Positions 53,960 to 63,935 of a stretch of 64,000 nucleotides of DNA are shown here, in pieces. The notes beneath the pieces are model-generated. The model searched no databases. It was given only the letters and a program-made list of their open reading frames with translations, and had not been told where the DNA came from. The translations under genes were made by a program, and so were the position numbers. Location: positions 82,604-146,603 of the forward strand of contig DHFW01000030.1 of assembly GCA_002402465.1 (NCBI GenBank). The letters run 5' to 3'. Position 1 is the first letter of the stretch, and every line of letters starts with the position of its first letter. Source of the stretch: Bacteroidales bacterium UBA4814. GTDB taxonomy: Bacteria > Bacteroidota > Bacteroidia > Bacteroidales > UBA7960.

Positions 53960-55822
53960 ATGAAATACATAAAGCCTATATCCTTTGCGGCCATGCTAAT
54001 GATGCTGGCCTTAATGCTACCTGCTTTTTCACATGCCCAAGCGTCACCCGAAAGGGTAGAGCCGCCCTTTTGGTGGGCCGGCATGTACCATTCCGAGCTG
54101 CAGGTGATGGTTTATGGTAAGGATATCGGCCTTACCAGGCTAGAGCTTGACCACCCGGGTGTGGTAGTGAAGGAAGTGGTTGCCGTCGAAAGCCCCAATT
54201 ATCTCTTTGTGTATCTCGACCTTTCTGAAGCCCAGCCCGGAACCATCCGAATGAACTTCCGTTCTGGCCGTCGGGTGCTTTTCAGCTATGATTTTGAGTT
54301 GCGCCAGCGCGAAGAAGGCTCCAGGTACCGCCAGGGGTTCGATGCTTCTGATGCCATTTATTTGCTGATGCCCGACCGGTTTGCCAATGGCGATCCGTCT
54401 AACGACGATATGCCCGGCATGCTCGAAAAGGCCGACCGAAGCAATCCTGATGGCCGCCATGGAGGTGACATCCAGGGCATTATCAACCATCTGGATTATA
54501 TCAGCGATCTGGGGTTCACCGCCCTTTGGATCAACCCACTGCTCGAAAACAACCAGCCGCGCTATTCATACCATGGCTATGCCACCACCGATTACTACAA
54601 AATTGACCCGCGTTTTGGAACCAACGAAGACTACCGTCGGTTGGTGCTGGAGGCAGAGGGGAAAGGCCTGAAAATCATTAAGGATATGATCTTTAACCAC
54701 AGCGGACATTACCATTGGTGGATGAAAGACTTGCCTTCTTCCGACTGGCTCAACCAGTGGCCGGAGTTTACCCGCACTACCTACCGGATGACCACCCTTG
54801 TGGATCCCTACGGCGCCTATTCTGATTCCAAGAGAATGGTGGATGGCTGGTTCGACACCAATATGCCCGACCTGAACCAGCGCAACCGCCTGCTGGCAAC
54901 CTATCTGATTCAGAACAGCGTATGGTGGATAGAGTATGCCGGACTAAAAGGCATCCGAATGGATACTCAGCCTTATTCTGACAAATATTTTATGAGCAAC
55001 TGGGGTGCTTATGTGATGGATGAATATCCCAACTTTAATATTGTTGGCGAAGCATGGATGGGCATACCGGCCATGATAAGCTATTTCCAGGGTGGAAAAA
55101 TGAATCACGATGGCTATGATTCAAACATTCCAAGCGTGTTCGATTTTTCGCTATACGATGAAATTGGCCGTGCTTTTCAGGAGGGGGATGGCTGGGCCAG
55201 CGGCATGATGCGGCTGTATAATTCCCTGGCCATGGACTTTCTGTATCCCAACCCCTATAACCTGGTGATCTTTGGCGACAACCACGATACCGATCGCTTT
55301 TTTACCCGCGTTGGGGAGGATCTCAGCAATCAGAAAATGGCGCTTACCTTTTTGCTGACCACCAGAGGTATCCCTCAGATATACACTGGCACAGAATTGC
55401 TGAAATCTGCATTTGAGCACGACGGCCATGGCCCCATGCGTTCCAACTTTCCCGGCGGATGGCCCGGTGATCGTGTAAATGCCTTTACCCCCGAAGGACG
55501 CTCCCCGCAGCAAAACGAAATTTTTGACCACATCCGCACCCTGCTGCATTTTCGTAAAGACAAACCTGTGCTGCATTACGGCTGGTTGAAGCATTTTGTG
55601 CCGGAAAATAATGTGTACGTATATTTTCGCTATAACGAAAACGACCGCATCATGGTGGTGATGAACAACAACCAGGAACCCATTCGGCTCGAGTTGGCTA
55701 AATACATCGAAGGCTGGGAGGGGGCCAGTGAAGCAGTGGAAGTGCTTACCGGGAAACGCCACACAGCCTTCGATAATTGGACCATACCCGCAAAAACCGC
55801 AGAGGTTTTTGAGCTGAAGTAA
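53960..55822 (+). CDS. SusA-like GH13 neopullulanase/alpha-amylase
   Basis: The 620-residue protein has a cleavable signal peptide (ending FSHAQA), an N-terminal cyclomaltodextrinase-type beta domain (about 28-125, starting VEPPFWWAGM) and a GH13 barrel beginning at AIYLLMPDRFANGDPSNDD. Catalytic regions are DMIFNHSGHYH, GIRMDTQPYSD (nucleophile Asp), NIVGEAWMG (acid/base Glu) and FGDNHDTDRFF. A C-terminal beta domain follows. It resembles periplasmic SusA of Bacteroides, which cuts starch oligosaccharides. No SusC/SusD pair is in the window. It is the third GH13 gene here and the only one with a non-lipoprotein signal. Confidence 0.93.
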   Translation: MKYIKPISFAAMLMMLALMLPAFSHAQASPERVEPPFWWAGMYHSELQVMVYGKDIGLTRLELDHPGVVVKEVVAVESPNYLFVYLDLSEAQPGTIRMNFRSGRRVLFSYDFELRQREEGSRYRQGFDASDAIYLLMPDRFANGDPSNDDMPGMLEKADRSNPDGRHGGDIQGIINHLDYISDLGFTALWINPLLENNQPRYSYHGYATTDYYKIDPRFGTNEDYRRLVLEAEGKGLKIIKDMIFNHSGHYHWWMKDLPSSDWLNQWPEFTRTTYRMTTLVDPYGAYSDSKRMVDGWFDTNMPDLNQRNRLLATYLIQNSVWWIEYAGLKGIRMDTQPYSDKYFMSNWGAYVMDEYPNFNIVGEAWMGIPAMISYFQGGKMNHDGYDSNIPSVFDFSLYDEIGRAFQEGDGWASGMMRLYNSLAMDFLYPNPYNLVIFGDNHDTDRFFTRVGEDLSNQKMALTFLLTTRGIPQIYTGTELLKSAFEHDGHGPMRSNFPGGWPGDRVNAFTPEGRSPQQNEIFDHIRTLLHFRKDKPVLHYGWLKHFVPENNVYVYFRYNENDRIMVVMNNNQEPIRLELAKYIEGWEGASEAVEVLTGKRHTAFDNWTIPAKTAEVFELK

Positions 55823-55838
55823 TCAGACTTACTGCAGA

Positions 55839-56244
55839 TCAGAGGCAGGTTCGTGAGTGAAGGTCAAAATCAGTTGTACTGGAAGTACAATGAGTTTTCG
55901 GTTGCATGCTTTCAGGCATCAGTGGAGTAGGATAGGGATTCATAACCGGATCTCCGGGCTTCCAGTTTGCCTGGGTTGCTACGTTAAAATCGTCATCGGC
56001 TTTTTGAAGGGCCAAAAGGGTTCTTTTAATCTCCTTAGTGCTTCGGCCGACCTCGGCTGGGTAAAAATAAATGGCCCTGACTTTGTTGTCGCGGTCAATG
56101 AAGAATACATCCATTAGGCTTTTGCCGCGTTTGGCCTCAGGGTGCGTCATGCCGTAGTCTTCCGGGAAATAAAGTGTTCCCTGGGTGGATTTGGCTACAA
56201 AGGAAGGGGCCGGATCTCCTATTAATGGAATGGAGCTTCTTGAG
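55839..56244 (-). pseudogene. Decayed peroxiredoxin lacking its catalytic core
   Basis: The frame holds the N-terminal piece of a 1-Cys/AhpC-type peroxiredoxin (IPLIGDPAPSFVAKSTQG to LYFPEDYG) joined straight to its C-terminal half (YGMTHPEAKRGKSL, VFFIDRDNKVRAIYFYPAEVGR, WKPGDPVMNPYPTPL). About 85-95 residues with the peroxidatic Cys segment are missing, with the join near 56155 at a shared Tyr-Gly. The tail is also degenerate: another frame keeps ATENSLYFQYN after a stop. It cannot be an active peroxidase. Its 5' end is fused to the sensor remnant below. Confidence 0.75.
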
Positions 56245-56549
56245 GGGTTCGTGCTTATAAATGGTGAAATTGTATCCGTCATATTTGTTCAGACCATCTT
56301 TGGTTCCAATCCAGATAAATCCTTTGTTGTCCTGGATGAGGGCTGAAGTCGGGTTTTGCGAGAGCCCATCGTTAATGGTCAGGTGTCTGAACCGGGAGTT
56401 AACATAATGGTCAATGGTTGACTTGTTGCTCTGAACCAACAGAAAATTGGATTTGAAAAGATAAGGAATAAAGCAAATACTCCAGAAAGGATATTTCGGA
56501 TCAGGAATATACACCAATTAAATTTCCCGGAGGAAATTTTTGTTTTCAT
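56245..56549 (-). pseudogene. N-terminal remnant of a hybrid two-component (Reg_prop) sensor
   Basis: From the ATG at 56549 a signal segment (NILSGVFALFLIFSNPIF) is followed, after a one-base shift at an A4 tract (56443-56446), by NKSTIDHYVNSRFRHLTINDG, GFIWIGTKDGLNKYDG and YNFTIYKHEP. This is the start of a Reg_prop beta-propeller as in hybrid two-component sensors of polysaccharide use, which normally exceed 1000 residues. It breaks off near 56245, where the peroxiredoxin remnant begins. Its place between amylase and CotH genes suggests that the lost sensor once controlled a glycan locus. Confidence 0.75.
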
Positions 56550-56680
56550 TTTTCTCGGCTTTTCCAGACTTCCCGGGGAGGAGAATACGGTTGCGCCGGT
56601 TAGTGATTTGCACTAACTTAAATTTAAAGAAAATTATCGAGAAAAATGAAAAATGCAGACGAATGATCTTTTTACTTCGA
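56550..56680. other. Spacer upstream of the sensor remnant
   Basis: The 131-base gap between the sensor remnant and the CotH gene end shows AT-rich DNA with no terminator or promoter that I can support. Confidence 0.3.
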
Positions 56681-59350
56681 TTATTGCTTAATCAGCCTGG
56701 CTGTTCTAATGTTGTCTCCCGAAATGAATCGCACAAAATATATCCCCTGGTTCAGGGAAGAAATATCCAGTTCGAGTTCTCCGCCAGTGCTTTCAAATTC
56801 CCGCGAGAGGATAACTCGTCCCTGAACATTTAAAACATGAAGACTGATTGCCCCATTGGTTGCCGGAGCTTTGATAAAGAGCCTGTCTGATGCAGGATTT
56901 GGGAAAATGGCAAGTTGCTGGCTGGTTAATGCCGGAGTGGAGGTATCATCAACTTCAAAAATTGCTGTCAGGCTTAGGCTGTCGGTGCTGCTCACATAGA
57001 GCGGATTTTCAAAAAACGCTTCTTCCTGTTGGTTCACCCATTTTTGAAGGCGGAAGCCCTGCTTTGGAATGGCTGTGACAGGAATTGGCACTCCGCTGAA
57101 ATATTCGCCCGTCCAGGGGTAGCCCGAAAAATCGGGTAATAGGGGATTGGAGTCATCCAGGTGAAGACGGTTAACCTTGATGGTTCCATGGTTCATATTG
57201 CTTACATCAAGGGACAGGGAAAAAGTACCAGACAAGTTAAAATAATTAATAATATGTGATTTCAGGAAAGCAGGACGATTGGATGCAAAATCGACCAGGC
57301 GGGTAAGGTTGCCGTACCATTGACTTTGGGTGGCTGCCGGGTAACCCCAGCGGCCAATATGTTTTTCAATTTCGGGCTCGATGGCTGCTTTGGTTTCATC
57401 AAGAAATGCAAGCATATGATCGGTTTGGAAAACGGTATTTAGCAGGTCTGCAAAACGATTTATGAATCCATACTGAAAAGATTCATTTGCGAGCAAACTA
57501 CGGATGAGGAATGTGGACCAGGGGAAATTAGGGGGCCAATCGCTGCCCACCGGATCGGTAATATAGGCTATCATGTCGAATTCATAACCATAAAGCCCGC
57601 TCCAGAAAAAGCCAAAATCAAGGTCATTGAGGGCCCAGTGCCAGCGGCCGTCATTGCCAAAGGGTGCATCGGGGTTGTATTCGGTTTGCCGCCTGAAATA
57701 CTTGAGGTTGTGCCCCGGCCAGTCTATATTGCCAGCAAAAATGTTAATGATATTGTAATCGGTGAAGTTCTCCACATTCATCTGCGTCTGAATGTATGCG
57801 TAGGCGTCCGGGTTGGAAAGGGGGTTGTCAGCAATATAGTTTGTCATGGCCAAATAATGCTGGGAGCTGCCTTCCTCTACCAACAGGTTGTCTTCCAGCA
57901 GGTCGAGTTGGCCTTCAGGTATGCCGTATTTGCGCTCGAAATAATGTCGGTCATAGCGCTCGCGCAGGTTTTGAATGCCCCAGTATTCGCCGTTCAGGTA
58001 AAGAATGGCCGGGCGGTAATCCTGAATGGGCACACCGATAGGCTCGGCCAGCTTTTCAATAAATCCATCGCGTAAGTGCACACCTGCGCCAAAAAAATCC
58101 TGCCCGGCATTTCGCAGCAAAATGCGTTTATACTGGGTGTGGTTTTGATTGGGAAAAAATGGGTGGCTCAGGTAATCGCTGCCATAACCTCCCCGGGCAT
58201 AAATGCGCAACGACTTTTGCGGCAAAGCCCGGGTGCCGCCCCCGTGTATGCGGACTCCAACATTCTCTGAAAGGACCTCATTGCCTGCTTCAAAAAAGCT
58301 GAAATGCGAAGGCACTTCCCAGAGTTCGCCGCGGCGGAAATAGTTGGCAAAGGGGGTTCCGTAAAAGCCATCTCCATAGCCAAAAGTTTCGTAATCGATA
58401 CCGGGAATGTAGATCCCCTCATAATGGTTAAACAGCTTAAAGGTATCTATGGCCAGGCTGGCCACGGGCAGGGCAGGAGGTTCCATGCCTATGAAATAGG
58501 TTGCTGTGGCGGGGGCAGGGGTAAAGTAGTTTTCGCGAAAGGCAGCTGCCCTTACCACGGTGGCCTTTTCAGGATATATGCCGGGAATCTTCCAGCCAAA
58601 GCCCAGGGGGTCGGTCTCGGGCGGATTGGTGCGGATCATGTTTATGCCCGCGTCGTCACTGAATTGGGCTGAAAGGGTTATGGCCCCTTCGTAGGGGATT
58701 GATTCAGTGCTTGGGATATTCCCGTCAAGGGTGTAATAAATGGTTGCAAGCGGATCAGGATGGCTAATCTCCAGGGTTTGTTCTTCTGCATAATAACCAG
58801 AAGCAAGACTTAATGCAGGTGGGGCGAGAATGTCTTCGAACCCTTGCTGGTTGTTTGAAGTACCCGGGGTAGGATTGGTGAAGAACACAAGGTTGCCCGA
58901 AGCATCAGGTTGATGCCCAAAAGAAATATCGCTGCCCATAGGTGTGGGCGGAATCTCTGAGATACGGGTACCATTGGGGTGGGTCAGTATCACCTCCTCG
59001 CCGCCAGCGCTGATGGCATAGTTGGTGTGAAGTGGTGCATCAGGATTGGTGCGGTCCTTATTCGAAGCCCAAACCAGCAGAAACTGTCCCGGAGATATAA
59101 CCACCTCCGGAAAAACCCACTTAAAAGGATTGTTGTAACTGTCTGACAGGCCATAGCCCGCAAGGTTAACCGGAAAAAGACCTGCATTATGTATTTCTAT
59201 CCAGTCGGTATAATCTCCATCATCGTCGGCAATGGTGGTTTGGTTCGATGCCATAATTTCGTTAATAACCAGGGTCTGTGCTTGCAAAGGGGCTGCAGTT
59301 AACCCCAAAAGAATTATTAACAAGAGTGTTTTGGAAATTTTTTGCTTCAT
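56681..59350 (-). CDS. T9SS-secreted lamin-tail/CotH-kinase surface protein
   Basis: The 889-residue protein (from the ATG at 59350; an upstream ATG at 59383 adds 11 residues before the signal) has a signal peptide MKQKISKTLLLIILLGLTA... ending LQAQ. A lamin-tail domain follows (about 25-135: LVINEIMASNQTTIADDDGD, YTDWIEIHNAG), then a chitobiase-like segment (ATIYYTLDGNIPSTES) and a CotH-kinase domain (about 290-690: GVRIHGGGTRALPQKSLRIYA, WALNDLDFGFFWSG). The T9SS sorting domain ends LAIFPNPASDRLFIKAP to ARLIKQ. It shares the CotH core with the protein at 48903 but lacks its duplicated module. Its function on the surface is unknown. Confidence 0.9.
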   Translation of the reverse strand: MKQKISKTLLLIILLGLTAAPLQAQTLVINEIMASNQTTIADDDGDYTDWIEIHNAGLFPVNLAGYGLSDSYNNPFKWVFPEVVISPGQFLLVWASNKDRTNPDAPLHTNYAISAGGEEVILTHPNGTRISEIPPTPMGSDISFGHQPDASGNLVFFTNPTPGTSNNQQGFEDILAPPALSLASGYYAEEQTLEISHPDPLATIYYTLDGNIPSTESIPYEGAITLSAQFSDDAGINMIRTNPPETDPLGFGWKIPGIYPEKATVVRAAAFRENYFTPAPATATYFIGMEPPALPVASLAIDTFKLFNHYEGIYIPGIDYETFGYGDGFYGTPFANYFRRGELWEVPSHFSFFEAGNEVLSENVGVRIHGGGTRALPQKSLRIYARGGYGSDYLSHPFFPNQNHTQYKRILLRNAGQDFFGAGVHLRDGFIEKLAEPIGVPIQDYRPAILYLNGEYWGIQNLRERYDRHYFERKYGIPEGQLDLLEDNLLVEEGSSQHYLAMTNYIADNPLSNPDAYAYIQTQMNVENFTDYNIINIFAGNIDWPGHNLKYFRRQTEYNPDAPFGNDGRWHWALNDLDFGFFWSGLYGYEFDMIAYITDPVGSDWPPNFPWSTFLIRSLLANESFQYGFINRFADLLNTVFQTDHMLAFLDETKAAIEPEIEKHIGRWGYPAATQSQWYGNLTRLVDFASNRPAFLKSHIINYFNLSGTFSLSLDVSNMNHGTIKVNRLHLDDSNPLLPDFSGYPWTGEYFSGVPIPVTAIPKQGFRLQKWVNQQEEAFFENPLYVSSTDSLSLTAIFEVDDTSTPALTSQQLAIFPNPASDRLFIKAPATNGAISLHVLNVQGRVILSREFESTGGELELDISSLNQGIYFVRFISGDNIRTARLIKQ

Positions 59351-59495
59351 CCCTACGAGTATCTTTGGCCTGTTGATTTTCATTTTTCTGTTTTTTCAAC
59401 CTTCCAAAGTACGGGATTTTTGGAGGTCAATACAAACGCGTTTCACTTAAATTTTTATTCATACTTTTACCAATTATTTCTGACTGACCTGAATA

Positions 59496-60212
59496 ATGAA
59501 GAAACTATCCATTATTATCCCGGCTTATAACGAAGGCCGAACCATTACCGCCATTCTTGACCGGGTGCTGGCCGTTGAGCTCGAAGGCATTGAAAAGGAG
59601 CTGGTTATTGTGAACGATTGCAGCAAAGACAATACTGCCGCAGTGGTTGAAGGTTTCATAAAAATCAACCCCCAGGCCAACATCCAGTTTTACCACCAGC
59701 CGGTAAATATGGGCAAGGGCGCTGCACTGCACCGTGGCATAAAGGAAGCCAAAGGCGATTTTATTCTTATTCAGGATGCCGACCTGGAGTACGACCCCCG
59801 CGAATACAAAGACCTGCTGAAGCCAATACTCGAAGGCAATGCCGATGTGGTTTACGGATCGCGATTTCTTGGAGGTAACCCTCACCGAATATTGTTTTTC
59901 TGGCATACCATCGGAAACAAGCTCCTGACCTTTCTGTCGAACATGTTTACCAATCTGAATCTTTCGGATATGGAAACCTGCTACAAGCTTTTCAGGGCCG
60001 ATATCATAAAAAGCCTGCACCTGAAAGAACGGCGCTTCGGTTTTGAACCGGAAGTTACCGCCAAGGTTTCGCGCCATCCCAAGGTGAGGATTTATGAGGT
60101 GGGCATTTCATACTATGGCCGCACTTACGAAGAAGGCAAAAAGATCAACTGGAAGGATGGTTTCCGCGCCATCTGGTGCGTATTGAAATACAACCTCTGG
60201 AGCCGCCGCTAA
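59496..60212 (+). CDS. Family 2 glycosyltransferase, dolichol/undecaprenyl-phosphate type
   Basis: The 238-residue protein is a GT-A transferase: [16 protein letters not shown] at the N-terminus, [26 protein letters not shown], the metal-binding DADLEYDP and [10 protein letters not shown]. It has no C-terminal membrane helices, so it resembles dolichol-phosphate mannose synthase of the soluble or peripheral type, making polyprenyl-phosphate sugars on the cytoplasmic side. It lies 11 bases before a GT-C-like membrane protein, the usual consumer of such donors. The sugar is not identifiable. Confidence 0.9.
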   Translation: MKKLSIIIPAYNEGRTITAILDRVLAVELEGIEKELVIVNDCSKDNTAAVVEGFIKINPQANIQFYHQPVNMGKGAALHRGIKEAKGDFILIQDADLEYDPREYKDLLKPILEGNADVVYGSRFLGGNPHRILFFWHTIGNKLLTFLSNMFTNLNLSDMETCYKLFRADIIKSLHLKERRFGFEPEVTAKVSRHPKVRIYEVGISYYGRTYEEGKKINWKDGFRAIWCVLKYNLWSRR

Positions 60213-60223
60213 AACGGAATTTT

Positions 60224-61729
60224 ATGAAAGCTTCTGACATGCTTAAGAATTTCAAAAGGTATTTTCCGGAAGAAAAATTGGTCTTGGGGGTCATTCTTTC
60301 GGGTCTTTTCCTGTTCTTTTTATGGATATTGTACAGGTCAGAAGGCTTCATAGGCGATGCCGACAGTGTGACCCATTACCGTTTCTCAAGATATTCATGG
60401 CAGTTCCCGGCCTTTTTGCTCGATCACTGGGCCAAGCCGGTGTTTACCCTGCTTTCCAGCCCTTTTGCACAGTTCGGCCACGCCGGCGTTTCCATTTTCA
60501 ACCTGCTGGGTGGCATTGGTAGTGCATGGCTGGTTTGGCTGTCAGCAAAAAAACTGGGCTACCCCAACCGCCTGTTACTGCCTTTCCTGGTATTTTTCAC
60601 TCCAATTTATACTGTTTTTGTCATCTCCGGACAAGTGGAAGTGCTGTTTGGCCTTTTCATTATGGCTACGGTCTGGCTTTGCCTCGACAAAAAATACCTC
60701 TGGGCGGCCATTGTCATTTCTTTTTCGCACCTGGTGCGCACTGAAGGGATCATAATCATTCCCATTATTGTATTATTTTTCCTGGTTAAAAAGCAGTACC
60801 GCCATATTCCCTGGTTGCTCACCGGAACCATAGTTTACAGCATTATTGGCTATTTTCATTTTGGTGATTTCTTCTGGCTCATAACCCAGATGCCCTACAC
60901 CGGCAAGGCCGAAATGTATGGCACCGGCAGTTTCTGGTATTTTTTCAAAGTCTGGCCCAAAATCTTCGGGGCAGTAAACTACCTGCTGATTCCCTTGGGC
61001 ATTCTGGCCATTTTGCACGATCTGCTTCGGAAAAGGGAAGGAAAGCATCTGGATGAAACCATTCTGATCATACTGCCATTTATGTTGTATTTCATGGCTC
61101 ATGTGGTGATGTGGTACACCGGCATTGGACGCTCGCTGGGCATGTACCGTTATATGGTTTCCATCGTTCCTGTGGGTGCATTGTTATCGCTCAGAGGGCT
61201 GAACACAATTATGCTGATGCTCGACAAACTGACAAGGTCTAGGATTACAGGCAAAGTAGCGGGGTTGCTGATTATGGTTTTGTTTGTCATAACGCCTTTT
61301 CAGGTGTGGCGCATCCCACAGAAGCTGGATGGCATGAACATAGTGATGAAGAAAGCCGCCGATTTTATGATCAGCGAAAACCTTAACCAGAATAAGCTCT
61401 ATTATTCCGATCCGGCCTTTGAGATGTTTCTTGATCTTAACCCTTTTGATGAAACCAAATCCCGTTTCAGGCTTCCCGATTCTTCAAAGCCTCACCACGA
61501 AGTGAAGCCCGGTGAAATTGTGGTCTGGGAAGGCCACTTTATGGCCCTGGAAGGGGTGAAGCTTGGTGACCTTCAAAACAGCCAGTATTATGAAATGCTG
61601 GCGCTTTTCGAACCGGTACATCCATTCACCATTTTCGAAACGGATTACAAAGTAGCGGTTTTCAGACGGCTTGATTTGGCAGAGGGTCTGAATAACGATA
61701 GTATTGTGCCTGAAAAGGGTGAAGACTAA
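60224..61729 (+). CDS. Polytopic GT-C-like membrane glycosyltransferase
   Basis: The 501-residue protein has about 10-12 membrane helices and a C-terminal soluble part (about 395-501). The first outer loop holds FIGDADSVTHYRFSRYSW, an acidic loop placed as in GT-C enzymes that use polyprenyl-phosphate sugars. It is otherwise not assigned to a named family. The ATG at 60224 gives MKASDMLKNF; the frame can be extended into the GT2 gene but the extension overlaps it. The gene follows the polyprenyl-phosphate sugar synthase-like gene, so transfer of that sugar in the periplasm is inferred. Confidence 0.75.
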   Translation: MKASDMLKNFKRYFPEEKLVLGVILSGLFLFFLWILYRSEGFIGDADSVTHYRFSRYSWQFPAFLLDHWAKPVFTLLSSPFAQFGHAGVSIFNLLGGIGSAWLVWLSAKKLGYPNRLLLPFLVFFTPIYTVFVISGQVEVLFGLFIMATVWLCLDKKYLWAAIVISFSHLVRTEGIIIIPIIVLFFLVKKQYRHIPWLLTGTIVYSIIGYFHFGDFFWLITQMPYTGKAEMYGTGSFWYFFKVWPKIFGAVNYLLIPLGILAILHDLLRKREGKHLDETILIILPFMLYFMAHVVMWYTGIGRSLGMYRYMVSIVPVGALLSLRGLNTIMLMLDKLTRSRITGKVAGLLIMVLFVITPFQVWRIPQKLDGMNIVMKKAADFMISENLNQNKLYYSDPAFEMFLDLNPFDETKSRFRLPDSSKPHHEVKPGEIVVWEGHFMALEGVKLGDLQNSQYYEMLALFEPVHPFTIFETDYKVAVFRRLDLAEGLNNDSIVPEKGED

Positions 61730-61780
61730 GTCTGAAAATCTGCAAATGTTCTTTTTTCTTGAAATTGTTTAAATAACACA

Positions 61781-62512
61781 ATGACTATTAAAACCGGAAA
61801 TTCTAAATACGGCACTGAGACTCTTGAAGTTATTTCTCAAGCTAAAAAATTTAACCGTTGGATGTTCGAAACCATTAAACCGCATTGCAGCGGCAAGGTG
61901 CTGGAAATTGGCAGTGGCATAGGAAATATTTCAGAGTATTTTTTTGAAGAGGGGTTTGATATTACATTAAGCGACTACGAGAATAGTTATTTTCCAGTGT
62001 TGAGGAAAAAGTTTGAAGGTAAAGATAATTTGGGCGGAATATATCTCATGGATTTCTCAGATAAGGACCTGGCCAAAAAATTCCCTGATCTGATTGAGGA
62101 ATTTGATACTGCCTTTGCCCTGAATGTTGTTGAGCATATCGAAGACCATCTTCAGGCTCTTGAAAATGCCGGGAAAATGCTTAAAAAAGGGGGGAAGGTA
62201 ATTATTCTTGTTCCTGCTTTTCAATCATTGTATAATTCATTTGATGAACAACTTGAGCATTTCAGGCGATATACCGGCAAGTCATTGAAAGCGGTATTGG
62301 AAGCTGCAGGGTTTGAGGTTGTGCACTCACAGTATTTCAATTTTATGGCCATTTTTGGTTGGTTTTTTTCTGGAAAGGTTCTGAGAAAAAGGATAATACC
62401 CAACAATCAGTTAAGAATATTCAATGCCTTAGTGCCTGTTTGGCGTGTTCTAGATCTGTTTACCAGCCGTTTTGCTGGTGTTTCAGTAATTCAGGTGGCC
62501 GTAAAAAAATAG
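61781..62512 (+). CDS. Class I SAM-dependent methyltransferase
   Basis: The 243-residue protein has the SAM-binding motif GKVLEIGSGIGNISEYF, an acidic residue after the second strand (ITLSDYENSY) and FALNVVEHIEDHLQALENAGKML as the fourth-strand block. The C-terminal part (FRRYTGKSLKAVLEAAGFEVV, then hydrophobic stretches) is typical of sugar or lipid methyltransferases in glycan clusters. It lies between two GT-C-like membrane protein genes, so modification of a glycan or lipid carrier is inferred. The methyl acceptor is unknown. Confidence 0.88.
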   Translation: MTIKTGNSKYGTETLEVISQAKKFNRWMFETIKPHCSGKVLEIGSGIGNISEYFFEEGFDITLSDYENSYFPVLRKKFEGKDNLGGIYLMDFSDKDLAKKFPDLIEEFDTAFALNVVEHIEDHLQALENAGKMLKKGGKVIILVPAFQSLYNSFDEQLEHFRRYTGKSLKAVLEAAGFEVVHSQYFNFMAIFGWFFSGKVLRKRIIPNNQLRIFNALVPVWRVLDLFTSRFAGVSVIQVAVKK

Positions 62513-62540
62513 TTAGAGATTTGTGTTAAAGCTACACGAG

Positions 62541-63896
62541 ATGATAAAGAAAAACTTCTCAATGGCAGCCATTATTTTCATAATGATCGCAGCTGCCTGG
62601 TATGGAAAGAATTTGAACGCCTGGGGCAAGAATCGGGTGATTCAAAATGATGTCATTTCATATTATGCTTATCTTCCGGCTGCTTTTATTTTTAATGATC
62701 TTTCTTTTGAATTTTCCAAATCATTGCCTGAGGATTTTGACGGATCTATTTGGCTGCAGGAGGCCCCCGGTGGAAAACCGATTGTTAGGATGACCATGGG
62801 ATTGGCTCTCTTATGGCTCCCGTTTTTTCTGGTTGCTCATATATTTGCTCAGGTACTTCCTGTTTCTGCCTACGGTTATTCCTGGCCTTATGGTTTATCC
62901 ATTTTTATTGCTGCCCTTTTTTACCTATTTATAGGGTTGTATTATTTGCGAAAAATTTTGCTCAGGTATTATTCAGAGGCGATTACAGGCATTACTTTGC
63001 TCATCGTGTTTTTTGCAACCAATTTGATCTATTATGTTATTTCTGAGCCTGGAATGTCGCATGTGTATAATTTTGCCTTAATTGCGGCATTTATCCACTT
63101 TTCATTAGAATGGATAAAAAAACCAGGAATCCAACATACAATTGTTATGGGCCTCCTTGCTGGGCTAATTGTACTGATCCGGCCGGTAAACATTGTAGTT
63201 TTGGTGTTTCCCGCTCTTACAGGAATTGCTTCAGTTCATGACTTTGCCGAAAGGCTTAAGAACAATTGGAAACTAATAATGCTTGCAGGTTTTGTGGCTT
63301 TCCTGGTTTTATTGCCTCAAATGGCCTTCTGGAAAATTCAAACCGGACAATGGTTATTTAATTCTTATCTTGACCAGGGGAAGTTCTTTTTTTTAAAGCC
63401 AAATATCTGGCACGGACTTTTTAGCTTCAGAAAAGGGTGGTTAATTTATACGCCCGTGATGATTTTTGCCCTGATTGGAGTTTTTTGGCTCAGAAAAAAA
63501 GTTCCTGCCTTATTTTTACCCATTTTGATTTTCGTGGTTTTAAATATTTATATTGTTTATAGTTGGTGGTGCTGGTGGTATGGCGGTAGTTTCGGTTCCA
63601 GGCCAATGATTGACATGTATGGGATTATGGCCATCCCCCTGGCAGCATTTTTTCAAAAAGCCAACAACTCTAAGCTTTGGCTAAAGGGGATGGCTGCTTT
63701 TATTTTTTTAGGATTTATATGGTTGAATCAGTTTCAAATGAACCAATACCGGTCTTCTCTTTTACACTGGGACAGCATGACCAAGGAGGCTTATTTTTCC
63801 ATTTTCGGTAAGAAAAAATGGCCCGAGAATTATGAGAACCTTATCAAGATTCCCGATTATGAAAAAGCTTTAAGGGGGGAATCGGAATATCCTTAA
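62541..63896 (+). CDS. Polytopic membrane protein, GT-C-like
   Basis: The 451-residue protein has about 11 membrane helices. The first outer loop has RVIQNDVISYYAYLPAAFIF, an acidic/aromatic loop as in GT-C transferases; later WWCWWYGGSFGSRPMIDMYG is an aromatic, polar loop near the C-terminus often seen in bacterial mannosyltransferase-like proteins. No named family is certain. I favour the ATG at 62541; a GTG at 62523 would add six residues. Base composition is more AT-rich than in the first half of the window. A terminator follows 40 bases after the stop. Confidence 0.75.
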   Translation: MIKKNFSMAAIIFIMIAAAWYGKNLNAWGKNRVIQNDVISYYAYLPAAFIFNDLSFEFSKSLPEDFDGSIWLQEAPGGKPIVRMTMGLALLWLPFFLVAHIFAQVLPVSAYGYSWPYGLSIFIAALFYLFIGLYYLRKILLRYYSEAITGITLLIVFFATNLIYYVISEPGMSHVYNFALIAAFIHFSLEWIKKPGIQHTIVMGLLAGLIVLIRPVNIVVLVFPALTGIASVHDFAERLKNNWKLIMLAGFVAFLVLLPQMAFWKIQTGQWLFNSYLDQGKFFFLKPNIWHGLFSFRKGWLIYTPVMIFALIGVFWLRKKVPALFLPILIFVVLNIYIVYSWWCWWYGGSFGSRPMIDMYGIMAIPLAAFFQKANNSKLWLKGMAAFIFLGFIWLNQFQMNQYRSSLLHWDSMTKEAYFSIFGKKKWPENYENLIKIPDYEKALRGESEYP

Positions 63897-63935
63897 ATGA
63901 AAATTTAATTTTCTTTGATTTAAAACAGAAAGAAA

